61,615 bases of DNA from Alicyclobacillus tolerans (GTDB lineage Bacteria; Bacillota; Bacilli; Alicyclobacillales; Alicyclobacillaceae), in NCBI RefSeq assembly GCF_900142255.1, contig NZ_FRAF01000021.1:1-61615 (forward strand). The letters run 5' to 3'. This document shows, one piece after another, positions 1 to 7,438 of the stretch. The notes below the pieces were generated by a model that made no database searches, was not told where the DNA came from, and saw only the letters and a program-made list of their open reading frames with translations. Position numbers and translations under genes: made by a program. Numbering within the stretch: the first letter of the stretch is position 1; every line of letters starts with the position of its first letter.

Positions 1-257
1 GGGTCACACATGAGCGCATTCCGCCAAAGACGCCGAATAAGAATGCGCACATTGAATCGTTCCATTCACAGCTAGAAAGCGACCGGCTCTCTGGCGCCGA
101 GTTTGAGAACTACCAAGTAGCATACGCAGCCGTGACAGAATACATTACGTTTTACAACCAGCGCCGAATTCACGGTAGCTTATATGATCTGTCACCGGAA
201 CAGTTCATGCGCGCAATTGCCAACAACGAAGTGCAGCCATTCGTCGTTAAGGTCTAA
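1..257 (+). mobile_element. IS3-family transposase (orfB), C-terminal fragment, cut by window edge
   Basis: An open frame enters from the left edge (codons in phase with base 3) and stops at 255-257. It shows the end of an IS3-type DDE integrase core: NAHIESFHSQLESD, whose glutamate is the third catalytic residue, then an aromatic stretch and FYNQRRIHGSLYDLSP, the conserved ending of IS3/IS150 orfB proteins. The upstream catalytic aspartates and orfA lie outside the window, so completeness cannot be judged. I could not identify a terminal inverted repeat in the bases after the stop. Confidence 0.85.
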
Positions 258-645
258 GCAATCCTACGAGCAAGTGAGATTAAGGGAGCAAGACTCTAAT
301 ATTGAGGGGTTAAACCGCTCAATGGTTTTTAGACCAGATGATTATCACATGTACTCAACTTTAATTTTGGGTATAAGCTTATGAATGAATTTAAAAGGAA
401 ATGGATTGATAGATTTTGTTGATGTTGAATGGTGTGGTGCGAATTGAGAGTACCGTTCACAGGAATGTAATCCAATAGTGTCATATCAAAGGTATTTCTT
501 GCAATAGAGAAGATTAATGATATTCTAATTTTTTTAAATTTATTTGTCAAAATCAAGTACAGTTTTGGTTGTGAAAATCTGTCTTTCGGAAAGATTCTAA
601 TTATCTATTTGAATGCTAGGTTCAAGTTGATATACTTGTCCTAAC

Positions 646-738
646 ATTGGCACGAAACTCATGTTTGCGAGCAACGATGGACACATGGTCAGACTCCAAA
701 CTTTCCTTCACAACCTTGTTCCTTAAACTTCTGGGAAA
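646..738 (-). pseudogene. IS3-type orfA remnant (N-terminal helix-turn-helix piece)
   Basis: On the minus strand a 31-codon stretch reads RSLRNKVVKESLES followed by VSIVARKHEFRAN. This matches the start of IS3-family orfA proteins, where an FKxxVVKEslE segment precedes an hVARkhgl helix-turn-helix. There is no start codon at the right place and no continuation beyond the match. It sits where the 5' half of the neighbouring GNAT gene should be, which suggests that an insertion and later decay removed that half. The assignment rests on a short match and is moderate. Confidence 0.5.
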
Positions 739-834
739 ACAAACTAACGCCTGACCATGAACAATCCCTCCTGAGGCTATCCTTCTACAAACATCAGGGC
801 TTGTCCAATTATATAATGGGGCTGAAGAGAAACC

Positions 835-1206
835 GTGTTTGGAGCAGACAGACATGATGTCTATAAAGCACTGTACCGTAACATGCACGCAGGCATGGTG
901 TTACGTGACGAACGTGATACTGTTTGTGGCTTTGCGCTGTCTGTGAAAAGAAACGATCTTCTTGTTGTTGGACCCGTGATTGCAGAGAATCAAGAGGCGG
1001 CTCTGCATCTTGTTCAAAGCCTTTGTTTAGATTGGAATGGGAGAGTTCGGACCGATGTGCCAAGCGAGCAGACTTCCTTTATGGCACGGCTATCGAAATC
1101 AGGGTTCAGCGAAAAGATGGTCTCTGCGGTGATGGTTCTTGGGGCTACCTGCTTGCCTGGTCAACGTAATTGTTTGTTTAGCATCGTTGATCCGGTATTC
1201 GGATAA
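835..1206 (+). pseudogene. GNAT N-acetyltransferase, C-terminal half only
   Basis: The readable frame gives about 124 residues that correspond to the second half of YitH-like GNAT proteins (Acetyltransf_18 region): GFALS, a VVGPVIAENQEAA block, then a TDVPSEQTSFMARL segment and a final small barrel. Family members have an extra N-terminal acetyltransferase domain of about 130 residues, which is absent here. The sequence upstream of 835 has an in-frame stop at 823 and is AT-rich or IS-derived. The GTG at 835 has no convincing ribosome binding site. I read this as a truncated, probably dead gene. Confidence 0.65.
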
Positions 1207-1231
1207 TCCTCGCCGTTTAGAAGTCTCCTTT

Positions 1232-1643
1232 ATGAGCCAATCATTCTTATATGACCTCTTCCGCAATCTATTTCCACTGTCATCGAACCTTTGACATGGA
1301 GTTATCTCACCAAGCTGTACGAGCACTCCAGTATGTCCAGATGAGCGGTTCCACCACCATCCAGCAGATATCCAGCCATCTGGGCCGTGCCCAGAACACC
1401 GCTTCGGAAATAGTACAGAGACTGAGACAGAAGAAGCTCCTTGAGAAGCATAGGCGCGGTGACGACGAACGGGTCGTTAAAGTGCAATCGACGGAGGCTG
1501 GTCGATTGGTGGTGCTTCAACATACGGGTCTTGATGTCGACCATCTTAGCGTCAGGTTAGAGCAAGTTTCGGAAGAGGAGCATAATCGGATCCTCCAAGG
1601 GCTAACATCGCTTCTAAAGGCTGTACGGGGTGAGGAGAAATGA
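1232..1643 (+). pseudogene. MarR-family transcriptional regulator with a one-base frameshift
   Basis: The ATG at 1232 opens a frame reading MSQSFLYDLFRNLFPLSSNL, a good MarR N-terminal helix, but it hits TGA at 1292. One base later the other frame continues as DMELSHQAVRALQYV and runs through a winged helix (TIQQISSHLGRAQNTASEIVQRL, wing KHRRGDDERVVKV) to the stop at 1641-1643. Removing one T from the CCTTTG run near 1288-1292 joins both parts into one MarR protein of about 137 residues. Alternatively translation could begin at the ATG at 1251 or 1296, but that would lose the dimerisation helix. The gene overlaps a small hydrophobic ORF by an ATGA junction. Confidence 0.7.
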
Positions 1644-1765
1644 TTGCGATTCTTGTAATAGTGATAGTGTCTGCACTGGTCATTGCAATAGTGACAGCTA
1701 TCTCAAAACAATTTCCTGGGATTGATGGATGGATTGTGGCTTTGCCCATAGTTAGTCAGACATGA
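1640..1765 (+). CDS. Small hydrophobic protein (41 aa), unknown
   Basis: The ATG at 1640 overlaps the TGA of the MarR gene (ATGA), with GAGGAG just upstream, which implies translational coupling. The product begins with a run of about 22 hydrophobic residues (MIAILVIVIVSALVIAIV), predicted as one membrane helix, followed by a short polar tail. I do not recognise a family. It may be the N-terminal stub of a transporter once regulated by the MarR protein, since no transporter follows. Confidence 0.45.
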   Translation: MIAILVIVIVSALVIAIVTAISKQFPGIDGWIVALPIVSQT

Positions 1766-2138
1766 AAAACTGCGAATAAGCTAGAATGAGGGAGAAAACG
1801 AAAGGTTATAGAGAGGAATGGGCATGATAATCCAATTTGACTTTTTATCAAATTCACCCAAAAAGGTACCGTATAGTGGTGGAGATGTACGGAAGGAGCA
1901 TGGACCTTAATGGGAGATATCCTTTAATGGCTGAGTAACTGCATGGATATAGTTGCTTCCTTTGGTTGAAGGGGTTAATTGTGTCCATATTCACTCATAC
2001 CATTATAGGAACGTTGGGGTCTTGTGCTATAAATACCAAACGCCAAGCGAATGCCTATGTCGGTATTCGTCTTTTTTGCTTGGTGAACTACATCTCCAAT
2101 AGTGCTTGTTCAGCGTTTCTAAAAAGGGGATGCTTTTT
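1766..2138. other. Intergenic stretch with a possible 28-aa ORF and a terminator
   Basis: No normal gene is visible here. A 28-codon frame at 1824-1910 starts with ATG after AGAGGAATGGGC and reads MIIQFDFLSNSPKK, then stops. It has a plausible ribosome binding site but no recognisable family. At 2048-2077 CGAATGCC pairs with CGGTATTCG (one G-T pair) around a short loop and is followed by TCTTTTTT, so it is a likely intrinsic terminator for the genes to the left. Confidence 0.4.
2048..2077 (+). terminator. Intrinsic terminator
   Basis: An eight-pair stem (2048-2055 with 2062-2069) is followed by a C-T6 tract. It lies between the MarR remnant unit and the SDR gene. Confidence 0.6.
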
Positions 2139-2915
2139 ATGAAACGATTAACGAATAAGATTGCGATTGTTACTGGTGCCAGCCGAGTAAACGGAATTGG
2201 TACTGCAATATATCGAGAATTAGCCAGAGAAGGAGCAGATATTTTTTTTACTCATTGGTCAAGGTATGACCGCCAGATGAAGTATTTCATTGAGGATGAT
2301 TCCGCTTGGTCACAGCATTTGATGAAGGAGATCCGAAGCCTTGGAGTCCGATGCGAATCGATGGAATTGGACTTATCGCAACCAGATGCCCTGAGACAAC
2401 TGCTCGATGAAGTTCATGAGAAATTAGGTTCTCCATCAATTCTTGTTAATAATGCGACGCATTCTGTTGACGTGGATTTTCGTTCGATTAGTGCGGAAAT
2501 TCTCGATGCTCATTACAGTGTGAATGTAAGAGGAACGTGTCTTTTAACTGTAGAGTTTGCTCGCCAAATCGAGGGCAAACATGGTGGGCGAATCATTAAC
2601 ATGGTGTCAGGACAAGACAAATCACCTGAGCCGGGTAATTTGGCATACGTTTCAACAAAAGGTGCGATTTCCACTTTTACCGAAACAGTCGCTCTCGAAT
2701 TGGCACCACTTAAAATCACGGTTAATGCTGTAGATCCTGGACCGACAGACTCTGGGTGGATGAGTAGCGAATTAAAAGAGTTTTTATTGCCAAAATTCCC
2801 GATGGGTCGAATTGGGGAACCATGTGATGTGGCAAAGTTAATCGTTTTTCTTGCGAGTGATGAGTCCGAATGGATTACCGGGCAAATTATTCTCTCCGAT
2901 GGTGGCTTCTGGTGA
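2139..2915 (+). CDS. Short-chain dehydrogenase/reductase (SDR)
   Basis: A classical SDR of about 258 residues, NAD(P)-dependent, of the 3-oxoacyl-ACP-reductase-like type. The N-terminal Rossmann motif is TGASRVNGIGTA, the NNAT motif follows strand 4, and the active site is YVSTK (Tyr-x3-Lys). The C-terminal part has the DPGPTDSGW loop and the ITGQIILSDGGFW ending. I chose the ATG at 2139 because AAAAGGGG lies nine bases before it; the ATGs at 2106 and 2130 have worse spacing. The substrate cannot be told. The gene stands alone, followed by an intergenic repeat. A WSRYDRQMKYF insert after strand 2 is typical of an SDR subgroup found in Bacilli accessory regions. Confidence 0.85.
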   Translation: MKRLTNKIAIVTGASRVNGIGTAIYRELAREGADIFFTHWSRYDRQMKYFIEDDSAWSQHLMKEIRSLGVRCESMELDLSQPDALRQLLDEVHEKLGSPSILVNNATHSVDVDFRSISAEILDAHYSVNVRGTCLLTVEFARQIEGKHGGRIINMVSGQDKSPEPGNLAYVSTKGAISTFTETVALELAPLKITVNAVDPGPTDSGWMSSELKEFLLPKFPMGRIGEPCDVAKLIVFLASDESEWITGQIILSDGGFW

Positions 2916-2958
2916 TGTAGCATTCTCGATCGCTCCCTGCAGTGTTCTTTAACTAAAG

Positions 2959-3046
2959 GGCGCAAAAATTCAAGTTCCCTGTGCCCACCTGTAATATGAT
3001 TATATGATGGCGTACACTTTCGGAATCTTGCGAATTAGGTCAGTTA
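2959..3046 (+). repeat. Intergenic repeat R1, copy a
   Basis: This 88-bp segment aligns with 5751-5838 at roughly 80% identity. It includes a near-identical block beginning AAAAATTCAAGTTCCCTG and a later TGATTATA/GGCGTACA block. It starts after TAACTAAAGGGCGC and ends in a degenerate form of CGGGCAG (AGGTCAG). It lies between the SDR gene and the ArsR module. Confidence 0.8.
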
Positions 3047-3056
3047 TCTTCGATTG

Positions 3057-3082
3057 TATAATATATCAATATATATTAATAT
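3057..3082 (+). promoter_or_regulatory. Likely -10 box and ArsR-type operator
   Basis: TATAAT at 3057-3062 is followed at once by a 20-bp AT-rich inverted repeat at 3063-3082 with a single mismatched pair (67/78). ArsR-family repressors bind such AT-rich palindromes at or just after the -10 box of their own promoters. The ArsR gene starts 37 bases downstream, so autoregulation is a reasonable inference. No strong -35 is visible. Confidence 0.5.
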
Positions 3083-3118
3083 AAAAATAAGTTTGTATTT
3101 GGGGGAGGTATCCCATAC

Positions 3119-3439
3119 ATGATCTGCGATGCTCATGATGTTTTTAAGGCTCTCTCCGATCCAAACCGTTTAAGGATTATCCAAGGGTTATCCACTAGAT
3201 GTCAAAGCGTCAATGAAATATCAGAGACGGTTGGGATGTCCCAACCATTGACATCTCATCACTTAAAAGCTCTTCGCCGGGCTGGTATTGTTCGTCAGGA
3301 GATTTGTGCTACATCTCGATATTACTGTTTATCAAATGAAATCATTCTTGATATGATTCGACTCTGTCATGAATTTATTTCAAGAGATATTTCGAAAAAA
3401 GGAATTTATTGCAGCGAACAGGAGGTAATACAACAATGA
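3119..3439 (+). CDS. ArsR-family winged-helix repressor
   Basis: A 106-residue ArsR/SmtB-type regulator. It has the family pattern VFKALSDPNRLRIIQGL, a recognition helix MSQPLTSHHLKALRRAG and a wing (VRQEICATSRYYCLS). Cysteines at residues 3, 28, 55 (region EICATS), 62 and near the C-terminus could be metal or thiol ligands, but no classical CVC box is present. The start at 3119 has GGGGGAGG ten bases upstream. It overlaps the next ORF by ATGA and probably represses itself, the small membrane protein and the methyltransferase. The AT-rich palindrome just upstream is the likely site. Confidence 0.85.
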   Translation: MICDAHDVFKALSDPNRLRIIQGLSTRCQSVNEISETVGMSQPLTSHHLKALRRAGIVRQEICATSRYYCLSNEIILDMIRLCHEFISRDISKKGIYCSEQEVIQQ

Positions 3440-3650
3440 TGGTGGGTACGGCGGATGGGGGAGTATGCATACTGTACCGATTCTAGGTATTTTAATGATG
3501 GTCATGATGATGTTCTTTATGAGACGTATCATAATGGGAAGGCACAATAACCATCACTATAATGATTTATCTGAAGTGATGCGTGAAATCCGTGGATTAC
3601 GTCCTGATATTAAAGAACTAAAACAGCAAAGAAACAAGGAGGATTTCTGA
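3436..3650 (+). pseudogene. Small membrane protein, frameshifted after the start
   Basis: The ATG-ATG at 3436-3441 follows GGAGGT with good spacing and overlaps the ArsR stop, so it should be the start, but that frame goes nowhere. The frame that runs to 3650 reads GGYGGWGSMHTVPILG, then a Met-rich membrane helix (ILMMVMMMFFMRRIIM), a His-rich patch and a charged helix ending LKQQRNKEDF. Adding one G to ATGATGG(G)TGGG would join them into a glycine-rich, single-helix protein of about 71 residues. Without repair, translation might start at the ATG at 3465, but its Shine-Dalgarno is too close. The function is unknown. Confidence 0.6.
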
Positions 3651-4306
3651 TGGAGGAATCTGATGTTTTAAACGGGCAACACCCCTATTGGGAACAGGCT
3701 TTCGGGAAGAATAAGGAAATGTTTGGGGATTCACCAAGCGAAGCCGCCGTGAGAGCTGCTGAGATATTTAAGTCTCATGGTCAAACACATATTCTAGAGT
3801 TAGGTGCAGGACAGGGGCGTGACACGTTATTCTTTGCCCGAAATGGATTTACGGTACACGCTCTTGAATATACCAAAGAAGGCGTAGATAGGATACGACA
3901 AAAAGCGTATAACCAGGGTGTATTAGACCGAATTACCGTTACACAACATGATGTACGCCAACCATTTCCGATACAAAATAACTCCTTTGACGGTTGTTAT
4001 TCACATATGTTGTATTGTATGGCTTTGACGACTTCCGAACTGTCTAGCCTCAATGATCAGGTTAGAAAAGTTCTTCGTCCTAGTGGGTACAACATTTATA
4101 CGGTACGTCATAAAGGGGATGCTCACTATGGGCAAGGCATTCATCGAGGAGAAGACATGTATGAAGTAGGGGGCTTTATTGTTCATTTTTTTGATAAAGC
4201 CAAAATTGAAGAGTTGACATATGGTTATCAGATTGTTGACATTCATGAATTTGAAGAGGGCGGATTGCCAAGGCGACTGTATCAGGTTACTTTAAGGAAA
4301 AACTGA
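3650..4306 (+). CDS. Class I SAM-dependent methyltransferase
   Basis: A 218-residue methyltransferase with a typical Rossmann fold. Motif I is ILELGAGQGRDTLFFARNG, the acidic end of strand 2 is ALEYT, HDVRQPF follows strand 3, and FDGCYSHMLYCMAL is motif IV. It resembles TehB/tellurite-type or thiol/metalloid methyltransferases. Its coupling to an ArsR regulator (TGATG overlap with the preceding ORF) suggests detoxification of a metal, metalloid or thiol compound, but the substrate is not shown by sequence. The start at 3650 is set by AAGGAGG, eight bases upstream. Confidence 0.8.
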   Translation: MEESDVLNGQHPYWEQAFGKNKEMFGDSPSEAAVRAAEIFKSHGQTHILELGAGQGRDTLFFARNGFTVHALEYTKEGVDRIRQKAYNQGVLDRITVTQHDVRQPFPIQNNSFDGCYSHMLYCMALTTSELSSLNDQVRKVLRPSGYNIYTVRHKGDAHYGQGIHRGEDMYEVGGFIVHFFDKAKIEELTYGYQIVDIHEFEEGGLPRRLYQVTLRKN

Positions 4307-4334
4307 TCACAATCTGTTCTTGAACTTTCGGGGC

Positions 4335-4420
4335 CTGATGCCGAAGAAAGCTCCTTCCTCATGATTGCATAAATATCTAAACAGGGATTTTCTGGGTTAT
4401 ATCGTTAACGGGCAGAAGAA
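4335..4420 (+). repeat. Intergenic repeat R2, copy a
   Basis: This segment aligns with 6624-6710. Both have CTGAT..CGAAGAA, then a GATTGCATAAATAT or GATGCATAAATAT block, then a GATTTTCTGGGTT or AATTTTCTGGGTT block, and both end in CGGGCAG. It separates the methyltransferase from the MFS module and abuts a gene fragment. Confidence 0.75.
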
Positions 4421-4439
4421 TTCAATAAGAACGCAATCA

Positions 4440-4535
4440 AAATTTCCCGGCGAAGTGGTTCAAATTAAATCCAGCGTTGACATGAGTGACCAAACACGAC
4501 AAAGAGAACAAGAAATCGTTTTAAGGGGCACGTGA
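4440..4535 (+). pseudogene. C-terminal gene fragment coupled to the MFS gene
   Basis: Just after repeat R2a a frame reads KFPGEVVQIKSSVDMSDQ then TRQREQEIVLRGT and stops in a TGATG overlap with the MFS start. It has no start codon. The overlap implies that a coupled gene, perhaps a regulator, once preceded the transporter and that its 5' part has been replaced by the repeat. I do not recognise the family with confidence. Confidence 0.4.
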
Positions 4536-5722
4536 TGAGCCGATTTAAGAAGTCTATATTTTCGAATAAACGGTTTTTATCTCTACTGAGTGGGCAAGGA
4601 GTGTCTTACTTTGGCGATTCGATTGCTTCTGTGGCACTACCCATCCTCATTTTAACTGTGACTGGGTCAGGCTTCCTCATGGGCTTGGTTGGAGCATTGG
4701 AAGTTGCTCCTCTGTTCATCGTAGGTTTACCAGCGGGTGTTTGGGTAGACCGAAGGAATCGCAGTAGAGTGATGCTCCTTTCGGACTTTGGCAGAGCTGT
4801 CTTGATGGCTTTGATTCCTATTGCGTCATGGGTGCATATGCCTGTAATGCCGGTCGTTGTATTTGTGGCAATAATGAGTGGGACTTTGGCTGTGTTTTTT
4901 GGTGCAGCCTAAACCGGGATGATTCCACGTATCGTTGCACCAGAACAACTTGGTTGTGCCAACGGTTATTTTGAAGCTATCGAAAGTGCGGCGTATGCTT
5001 TCGGTCCGTCTAACACCATAGGATTAGATGCACTATCCTTTGTATTTTCGGCGTTATCGATTATCAGCTTACGTGATAACAGGAATGAGATTACTCAAAG
5101 TTCCGGTCAAGATTTTTTTGCTGAAATGCGTGTGGGTATCAAAACGGTTCTGCAGGATTCTGTATTAAAAACGATTACGTTGTTGTGGGGTAGTAATCGC
5201 TTTGTGTTCGCTGCTTTGATTCCTACTTTGACCTTCTATGTACTAAAGACGTTGCATGGAGGAGCAGAACAAGTCGGTGTCTCGGTGAGTATATACGCTA
5301 TAGGTTCTTTACTAGGAACTCTGGTTGGGTCGAGAATCCCGGAACGTTTAGGCATGGTCACGGCAATGTCCGCACAGAGTTTAATGTTTGTGGGTGCAAT
5401 TCTTCTTTCAGCAACTAATTGGGTCCCGATGGTTTTTGGGTGTTCTGCAATTCTAGGGTTGGGTGAAGGGCTGCTTTTGGTCATTTACCTAACATACAGA
5501 GTAAGCAGAGTTTCTGAGGATGTTGTGGGGCGAGTTTATACGATAACGTCGACAGCCACACAAGGCATGGGAGCAATTGGATACCTCGTGATTGGTAGCC
5601 TGTTAAGCATCTGGGGCGGTCACATCACATGGTTTGTACTATCTGTGTTATCCATCCTGGGCATAGCATCGTCCCTTTTACTATTGAAAAAGAAGCTAAT
5701 TATTCGGCAAAACATTGAGTAG
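4535..5722 (+). pseudogene. MFS transporter with an in-frame stop and an internal deletion
   Basis: Two open stretches (4535-4909 and 4913-5722) are in the same frame, separated only by TAA at 4910-4912. Read through, the sequence is FFGAA-stop-TGMIPRIVAPEQL, where family members have glutamine (CAA to TAA is one change). A second lesion follows: AAYAFGP runs directly into SNTIGLDALSF, missing roughly 10-15 residues expected for one membrane segment. The protein otherwise matches macrolide-efflux/MefA-like MFS carriers (FGDSIASVALPIL, AGVWVDRRNRSRVM). It starts at the ATG at 4535 or GTG at 4532 after AAGGGG. Most likely inactive. Confidence 0.8.
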
Positions 5723-5750
5723 ACTCAGGCAATCATTTGTTCAGGTAACA

Positions 5751-5838
5751 GGCGTAAAAATTCAAGTTCCCTGAGCGACCACCTGTTGTATGATTATAAG
5801 GTGGCGTACAAATTCGGCATCTTGCGCAAACGGGCAGT
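5751..5838 (+). repeat. Intergenic repeat R1, copy b
   Basis: This is the second copy of the 88-bp R1 repeat (see 2959-3046). It begins with GGCGTAAAAATTC and ends AACGGGCAGTAT. It sits between the MFS pseudogene and the nucleotidyltransferase gene. Confidence 0.8.
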
Positions 5839-5883
5839 ATAATGCCATAACATGGTCACCATTTGGGGAAGCGGTGAAAGTAA

Positions 5884-6591
5884 ATGAATTTGGATGCGTT
5901 TGAGGCTGCAAACCATTTTGTTGAATTCCGTTTTCCAAGTTGCCAAGCTGCGTTATTGGCTGGAAGCGTTGTGAGAGGAGAAGCAACCAATACTTCTGAC
6001 CTCGACATTGTTGTTTTCGATGACAGTCTCAGTTCCGCATATCGAGAATCGTTATTCGAATATGGATGGGCAATTGAAGTGTTTGTTCATAGTCTGCAGT
6101 CCTACCGGGACTTCTTCGACAGTGATTGTAAACGCGCACGTCCTTCTCTCCCAAGAATGGTAAGCGAGGGCGTTGTCTTAAAGGACTCGGGTATTATCGA
6201 TGCAATCAAATCCGAAGCGAAAAAAATTCTCGAAAACGGTCCTGACCGATGGTCACTAGAGACTATTGCGATGAAGCGATATATGCTTTCCGATGCACTT
6301 GATGATTTTATTGGCTCGTCGAAGGAAGATGAAGACTTGTTTATTGCAAACACCTTAGCCGATGCCATACATGAGTTCTTTTTAAGAACACATGGACAGT
6401 GGATCGGTGCTTCAAAGTGGATTGTGCGAGCGCTCAAGCAATATGACGAAGTGTTTGCGAACGAGTTCATAAATGCTTTTACGACGTTTTATCAAACTGG
6501 GAATAAAATCAAAATAGTGAAACTCACGGATAAAGTATTAGAGCCTTTCGGTGGGAGACTGTTTCATGGTTTTTCAATCGGCAAGAACTGA
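5884..6591 (+). CDS. Nucleotidyltransferase-domain protein (Pol-beta superfamily)
   Basis: A 235-residue protein. An N-terminal minimal nucleotidyltransferase core spans about residues 20-75, with GSVVRGEATNTSDLDIVVF: the GS motif and the DxD metal ligands. The C-terminal half is helical (residues 110-230), like the substrate-binding part of aminoglycoside or other small-molecule nucleotidyltransferases. It would transfer an NMP to an unknown acceptor. A resistance role is possible but not shown. It is one of the intact genes in the repeat-separated array, and GGTGAAAG lies before the ATG. Confidence 0.75.
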   Translation: MNLDAFEAANHFVEFRFPSCQAALLAGSVVRGEATNTSDLDIVVFDDSLSSAYRESLFEYGWAIEVFVHSLQSYRDFFDSDCKRARPSLPRMVSEGVVLKDSGIIDAIKSEAKKILENGPDRWSLETIAMKRYMLSDALDDFIGSSKEDEDLFIANTLADAIHEFFLRTHGQWIGASKWIVRALKQYDEVFANEFINAFTTFYQTGNKIKIVKLTDKVLEPFGGRLFHGFSIGKN

Positions 6592-6617
6592 TAAGGTCGT
6601 TGCAGATTTTTCCGTCG

Positions 6618-6716
6618 CTAAAGGGCGCTGATCTCGAAGAAGGATTTGCTTACGCCGATGCATAAATATATATAGCGGAATTTTCTGGGTTCCGAGGCTA
6701 TCGGGCAGGAGAGCGC
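6618..6716 (+). repeat. Intergenic repeat R2, copy b
   Basis: It begins CTAAAGGGCGCTGAT, contains GATGCATAAATAT and AATTTTCTGGGTT, and ends TATCGGGCAGG. It aligns with R2a at 4335-4420 and shares its outer ends with R1. It lies between the nucleotidyltransferase gene and the HIT gene. Confidence 0.75.
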
Positions 6717-6749
6717 AATTACACTTTTTTTCAGAATAGAGGGAATCTG

Positions 6750-7225
6750 ATGAATGATGATTGGAAAAAAGATAGGTTTGGAGCAATTGAACGCAATGAA
6801 AACCCGATGGTCCTTACAAAAATGAAGAGTGGCTATGCAGTAATTGGAGATACTCAATTTCTTCCTGGGTATTGTGTTCTATTTGCATATCCAAAAGTTG
6901 GCTCTCTCGAAGATTTGAGTTTGGAAGCTAAGACGGATTTTTGCGAGATATGAGCATGCTGGGAGAATCAATTCAGTCTGTATGTAATCCGAGGCGAATG
7001 AATTATTCCATCTATGGAAATTCAGATGAATTTCTGCACGCTCACATCTTTCCAAGGTATGTTTGGGAACCAGAAGAAAGAAAACCTTATCCAGTGTTTC
7101 AGTATCCAAAAGAAATGTGGGTCATGCCAGCAGTGCAATATTGTGATGAGAAGAATTTGTCTTTACGTCATCAAATTACAAAGACACTCACCACTTTAAT
7201 GACAAAGGATCAAAACGTTAAATAA
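6750..7225 (+). pseudogene. HIT-family protein with a one-base frameshift
   Basis: The first part (from ATG 6750) reads DDWKKDRFGAIERNENPMV through GDTQFLPGYCVLFAYP to LSLEAKTDF. The second frame continues with RDMSMLGESIQSVCNPRRM and carries the nucleotide-binding histidine motif HAHIFPRY. Adding one T to the GGATTTTTG run near 6940-6945 joins them (KTDFLRDMSML). The whole would be about 158 residues, like HIT-domain hydrolases of Bacilli. As written it would end prematurely without the histidine motif. Confidence 0.75.
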
Positions 7226-7438
7226 TGAATTTGAAATATCCTTGTTGAATATAAGGGCGCGAAACTGCTGTAAAGCTGTCACGAAATGCGGTGTAAATAT
7301 GCCAAAGTGCTGCTAAAAATAAGCCTCCTCGGCGTTTATGTGAACATACGCTCCGTACGCACATGCATCAATACTTTCCGCCTCGTGGGTGTACAATAAC
7401 GGTAAACCCATCCAGAAAGCAGAGAGGATGACCCAACC
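7226..7438. other. Intergenic boundary between accessory array and core
   Basis: No gene is seen. ATAAGGGCGCG at about 7250-7260 resembles the left end shared by repeats R1 and R2, but no matching body follows. From about 7325 the base composition becomes clearly more GC-rich than the flanks, and that continues into the 5' part of the next gene. GAGAGGATG near 7421 supplies a ribosome binding site for the GTG at 7439. Confidence 0.4.

Noticed and set aside
2950-7260. Classical integron attC sites around the modules
   Set aside because: The repeat ends (AAGGGCGC, CGGGCAG) do not form the paired GTTRRRY/RYYYAAC core sites, the copies are not imperfect palindromes over their full length, and no integron integrase is in the window.
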